This document shows, piece after piece, positions 62,501 to 64,000 of a DNA stretch of 64,000 nucleotides. The notes under the pieces were generated by a model, which saw only the letters and a program-made list of their open reading frames with translations, was not told the DNA's origin and searched no databases. The DNA is from Haloplanus natans DSM 17983. GTDB taxonomy: Archaea > Halobacteriota > Halobacteria > Halobacteriales > Haloferacaceae. Every line of letters starts with the position of its first letter. Position 1 is the first letter of the stretch. The stretch is taken from positions 62,001-126,000 of the forward strand of contig NZ_ATYM01000003.1 of assembly GCF_000427685.1 (NCBI RefSeq). Reading direction: 5' to 3'. A program made the position numbers and the translations under genes.

Positions 62501-63316
62501 CCACTGATACGCCCGGATCGTGCCGTCGAACGCGGCTAGCTCCGCTTCGAACGTGACTGGCTCGCCGGGCGTTGGCGACGACGGTGAGGTGGTGTACGCC
62601 GATACCGTCGGCGGTGCGTTGCTAGCCTCGACGCTGACGGTCGCTCGGTCCCGCGCGTCCCCGTCCGAGACGACCACCTCGAAGACGTACGTTCCCGCTT
62701 CGGGCAGCGACACAGAGAGGCTGGCCGATGACGATCGATTGAGAGACGCGTTTGCTGGACCGCGTATCTGCCGCCACTCGTAGGAGCGGTCGTCGGGGGT
62801 GTCGGCGTCGCCGGTGACGACCGCAACGAGCTGGAGCGTCCCGCCTACGTTGACCGAATCGTTTTCCGGAGCGATGGTCACGGCCGGCGCCGATGACTCG
62901 CTCAGCTGATACAGATCCACCACGTCATCGAAATCCAGCAAACCGTTCCGATTGAAGTCGTACTGTGCGGCGTTGTCCGTGACTACCGGCCGATCGAAAT
63001 TAGCAAACAGCAGCGTCGAATCCTCGTAATCGATCCGTCCGTTGGCGTTGAGGTCTTCGAACAGCCCATCACGGTCGGGATCAGTCGGGGGCGAGCTAGC
63101 TGTCGGGAGCGGCGGTGGTGACTCGGCTACTGGTTGCACCGCTGTTGTTCTGCCCTCCGGTGTCACCGGCGCGTCGTTCCCGGCGGCAGGTACAGCCCGG
63201 TCAGCCGCGGCGACGGGCATCAGCCACGGAGTCAGTACACCGAACCCGACCCATAATAAAATGCACAGCAATAGACCGACGCTCCGCAGTGTTGACTGTC
63301 CGGACGGGTGAGCCAT
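59552..63316 (-). CDS. Large surface-anchored protein: dockerin, PKD, VWD and PGF-pre-PGF-like domains
   Basis: A 1254-residue secreted protein. Signal/transmembrane start (about 10-37), a dockerin-like pair of calcium loops (DPDRDGLFEDLNANGRIDYE at 79-98 and DFNRNGLLDFDD at 120-131), two PKD/Ig-like domains (about 143-325), a lamin-G-like region (about 335-530), a VWD-type region starting GHGHFTTFDGVSYDFQAAGE (about 555-800), and a beta domain like the PGF-pre-PGF module (about 1020-1125). A Ser/Thr/Asp-rich stalk (1130-1225) leads to a C-terminal helix LLLGVLVLAVITAGGALLY plus RRR. It is probably an adhesin or S-layer-associated protein, possibly binding the calcium-rich lipoprotein encoded opposite. 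Confidence 0.85.
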   Translation of the reverse strand: MAHPSGQSTLRSVGLLLCILLWVGFGVLTPWLMPVAAADRAVPAAGNDAPVTPEGRTTAVQPVAESPPPLPTASSPPTDPDRDGLFEDLNANGRIDYEDSTLLFANFDRPVVTDNAAQYDFNRNGLLDFDDVVDLYQLSESSAPAVTIAPENDSVNVGGTLQLVAVVTGDADTPDDRSYEWRQIRGPANASLNRSSSASLSVSLPEAGTYVFEVVVSDGDARDRATVSVEASNAPPTVSAYTTSPSSPTPGEPVTFEAELAAFDGTIRAYQWDVDGDGTTDVTTSVPTTRHTYRTPGRYATTVTVVTGTGAQVNATRTLDVEADAATTTETVLDTGFESTPVNGSPANWTATGNGTQRVVDAPAASGDRAFEVSGSAGGCQEAVAERSIRESEAGTDTGAKTDARTTELSFSIRPTTNGQVGCHAYNAAIELRTATDDGTAGDGLRLLTFRPSGMVTGSGMDLGAYRVGAWNNVTVEYTHSDGMVTITYEINGESRGTTTRAARHDESAPSAVTVRSGEFTTQLDDVVVERIAEGSALPIDANATAAATGHGHFTTFDGVSYDFQAAGEFVLAKDPTGSRAVQARLRPVPGAPVSVVSAVATRLDGRVVTIDARDDEVLTVNGTARSLAAGESVRIGSGRITRDSNGRTYTIAYTASERADTTAPERLTVDVWATRVDAALTLDGSRRADVDGLLGSPNGNARDDIAYPNGTALQRPVPFETLYGLYRTVYRVTGPTSLFDYDGGDSPQTFYDPEYPSERATVADLDLETRAEARQQARSAGLTPGTPAFTDAVLDVALSGEGTYLDSAKRAAAVDPTPSDATPMAALRFGDRRVANGTTTVVVESTTYTGGAYAVVIYTDASPDDSTADIGARIGRSVTLGPGRQTNVTVTLDQQRSSADEVAALRTNRTLVARLHRVDDGTVGEPLRSDGTTTSSAPIVTDSADVTVTSETDIGGQPTITETSETTIIERQVTPTKPLNVSLEGMNGTTHPDTETELTQLRLSATRNVTVEAEVTVSPTSGSAPTLEGASAYLWINESVPEDAINHVIFEFTIVADTVSTPESIVLYRYHDGAWTALETTYLGPTGGSERFEARSPGLSVFAVGKSTSGNESSTSHDGDSPEETTDGDSGSSSDNPPETDDETAPDDSVEDDDGVGSDTGEEPTATATDAPATPPTPASETVSPVPDDRESDATKSTAESDDTTPQPTAASQSSPTAVAPSQSEPAGVAPLLLGVLVLAVITAGGALLYRRR

Positions 63317-63515
63317 GATCCTGCTTCCCTGCCGAACTCATTTGAACGATGATATTTTTGATATGTATATTTCGGGTCGCGTACTGGCCAGAACATAGCC
63401 GTACGTGGACGGACGGCGGATACACGGCCTTAGCGCTTCATACAGGCCCCAGCAAATTTTATATTACCTGACCTGTTCTATTTTCGTGTACACGTCGAAG
63501 CCCACCTCGCCCAGT
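63317..63515. promoter_or_regulatory. Divergent promoter region
   Basis: AT-rich 63345-63370 serves the surface protein gene. ATTTTATATTACC at 63456-63468 is a TATA-like box for the small zinc-finger gene. Confidence 0.4.
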
Positions 63516-63665
63516 ATGTCCGACTCTACTTCATCGCTTGGCGTCTGCCCGCGCTGTGGCTCACCTATCCCTCACGGCGCAGTGCTCATTACGTACGAAG
63601 TCGACGGAGCGATGCGCCTCTTCGCAGAGTGCACTGATTGTGGTGAGCCCGTCCGTCCAGAGTAA
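63516..63665 (+). CDS. Small zinc-finger protein, paralogue of the gene at 10978
   Basis: A 49-residue protein MSDSTSSLGVCPRCGSPIPH to ECTDCGEPVRPE, with two CxxC pairs. It follows the same pattern as the 10978 gene. The ATG at 63516 is chosen over the longer frame from 63405 because the paralogue starts at the same place relative to CPxC. Confidence 0.62.
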   Translation: MSDSTSSLGVCPRCGSPIPHGAVLITYEVDGAMRLFAECTDCGEPVRPE

Positions 63666-63887
63666 GGGTCCACAGGGCGTTGCCTCAGGCTGGCTGTCGC
63701 CACCAGCACCTCGGGCCATTACATGTAACGCCCACCAGCGCCGACCGCGTCGGCACCCGTGCTGTGACGCGTCTAAAGCTGTCAAGGGAATCGCAACGCT
63801 CCCGCGGCACGGTCATGGCTATCGGTACCTGTGGCGAATCGCCCTCTCGACGTCGCGACGCCCTCGTTACAGGCACAGCCGACTGTC
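63666..63887. other. Intergenic region
   Basis: No supported gene. Short overlapping frames only. Confidence 0.3.
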
Positions 63888-64000
63888 CTACGATTCGATC
63901 GAGCGCCACTCGCCGCCGGTATCGGCTTTCCCTTCGACCTTGGCTTTCATGAGCCCCGTCTCCGCCCTGTGGAGGCCGACAACGTAATCGAAGTGCGTCC
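63888..64000 (-). CDS. Partial protein running off the right edge
   Basis: An open frame enters from the right edge and stops at 63888 (HFDYVVGLHRAETGLMKAKV, then GGEWRSIES). It has normal coding character and is probably the C-terminus of a haloarchaeal protein. Too short to name. Confidence 0.45.
   Translation of the reverse strand, partial: THFDYVVGLHRAETGLMKAKVEGKADTGGEWRSIES

Noticed and set aside
1-64000. tRNA or rRNA genes
   Set aside because: I looked for clover-leaf ends and conserved rRNA cores by eye and saw none. A covariance scan could still find a tRNA I missed.

Overview
The window reads as part of a haloarchaeal (class Halobacteria) megaplasmid or a large integrated element. 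Predicted proteins are strongly acidic, several genes look leaderless with a TATA-like box about 27-31 bp before the start, and the information genes are archaeal: two Orc1/Cdc6 initiators, a TFB, an OB-fold ssDNA-binding-like protein, UPF0212/DUF555, TRAM, UPF0175 and many winged-helix regulators. I see no rRNA, tRNA or CRISPR array. The species cannot be fixed from the sequence.

Layout. 1-7014 is a candidate defence island: a divergent P-loop ATPase (cut by the left edge), an NgAgo-type long prokaryotic Argonaute with its catalytic residues intact, a YdjM/DUF457-like membrane hydrolase, a PLD-nuclease/NTPase fusion and the first 84 codons of an Hrq1-type helicase destroyed by a 333-bp transposon derivative. 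7048-8735 is a ParA-type partition locus with an upstream repeat cluster. 8827-16524 holds small zinc proteins, a regulator, a TRAM protein, an integrase-like protein, an ABC exporter and a SWIM protein. 16786-28560 mixes TnpB elements, a PIN/HTH pair, TFB, the OB-fold protein, an HTH/nucleotidyltransferase pair and two copies of a GC-rich element that looks like a structured RNA. 28600-37300 is dense in small HTH, RHH and toxin-antitoxin genes (several broken), IS remnants, an IS110 element and the first DUF6788-like gene.

Two replication modules follow. Module 1 (36940-42019) has Orc1/Cdc6-1, seven origin repeats of the type CTTGCAAGTGAA, a DUF6788-like gene and three inverted-repeat sites TCTTACCAAACA. 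Module 2 (51370-53866, plus one site at 15940) has Orc1/Cdc6-2, seven repeats of the type TTCACCGGAAACCCGGTGTG, a second DUF6788-like gene and three inverted-repeat sites GTTACCCCACA. In both modules one inverted repeat abuts the start codon of the DUF6788-like gene. This looks like an undescribed cognate protein/site system attached to each origin, possibly for copy control, partition or incompatibility.

Between the modules lie nested insertion sequences (two IS1595 copies, one split by an IS5 copy with a perfect 8-bp target duplication), a broken 2-oxoacid:ferredoxin oxidoreductase beta gene, a PAS histidine kinase with an early stop codon, an ADP-ribosylglycohydrolase and the tail of a family-B DNA polymerase. 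54003-57571 carries an ATPase/nuclease, a broken VapBC pair and decaying metal-ATPase and IS genes. 57982-63316 encodes two secreted surface proteins (a TSP3-repeat lipoprotein and a 1254-residue dockerin/PKD/VWD protein with a C-terminal anchor). Many pseudogenes with single in-frame stops show active decay of accessory DNA.
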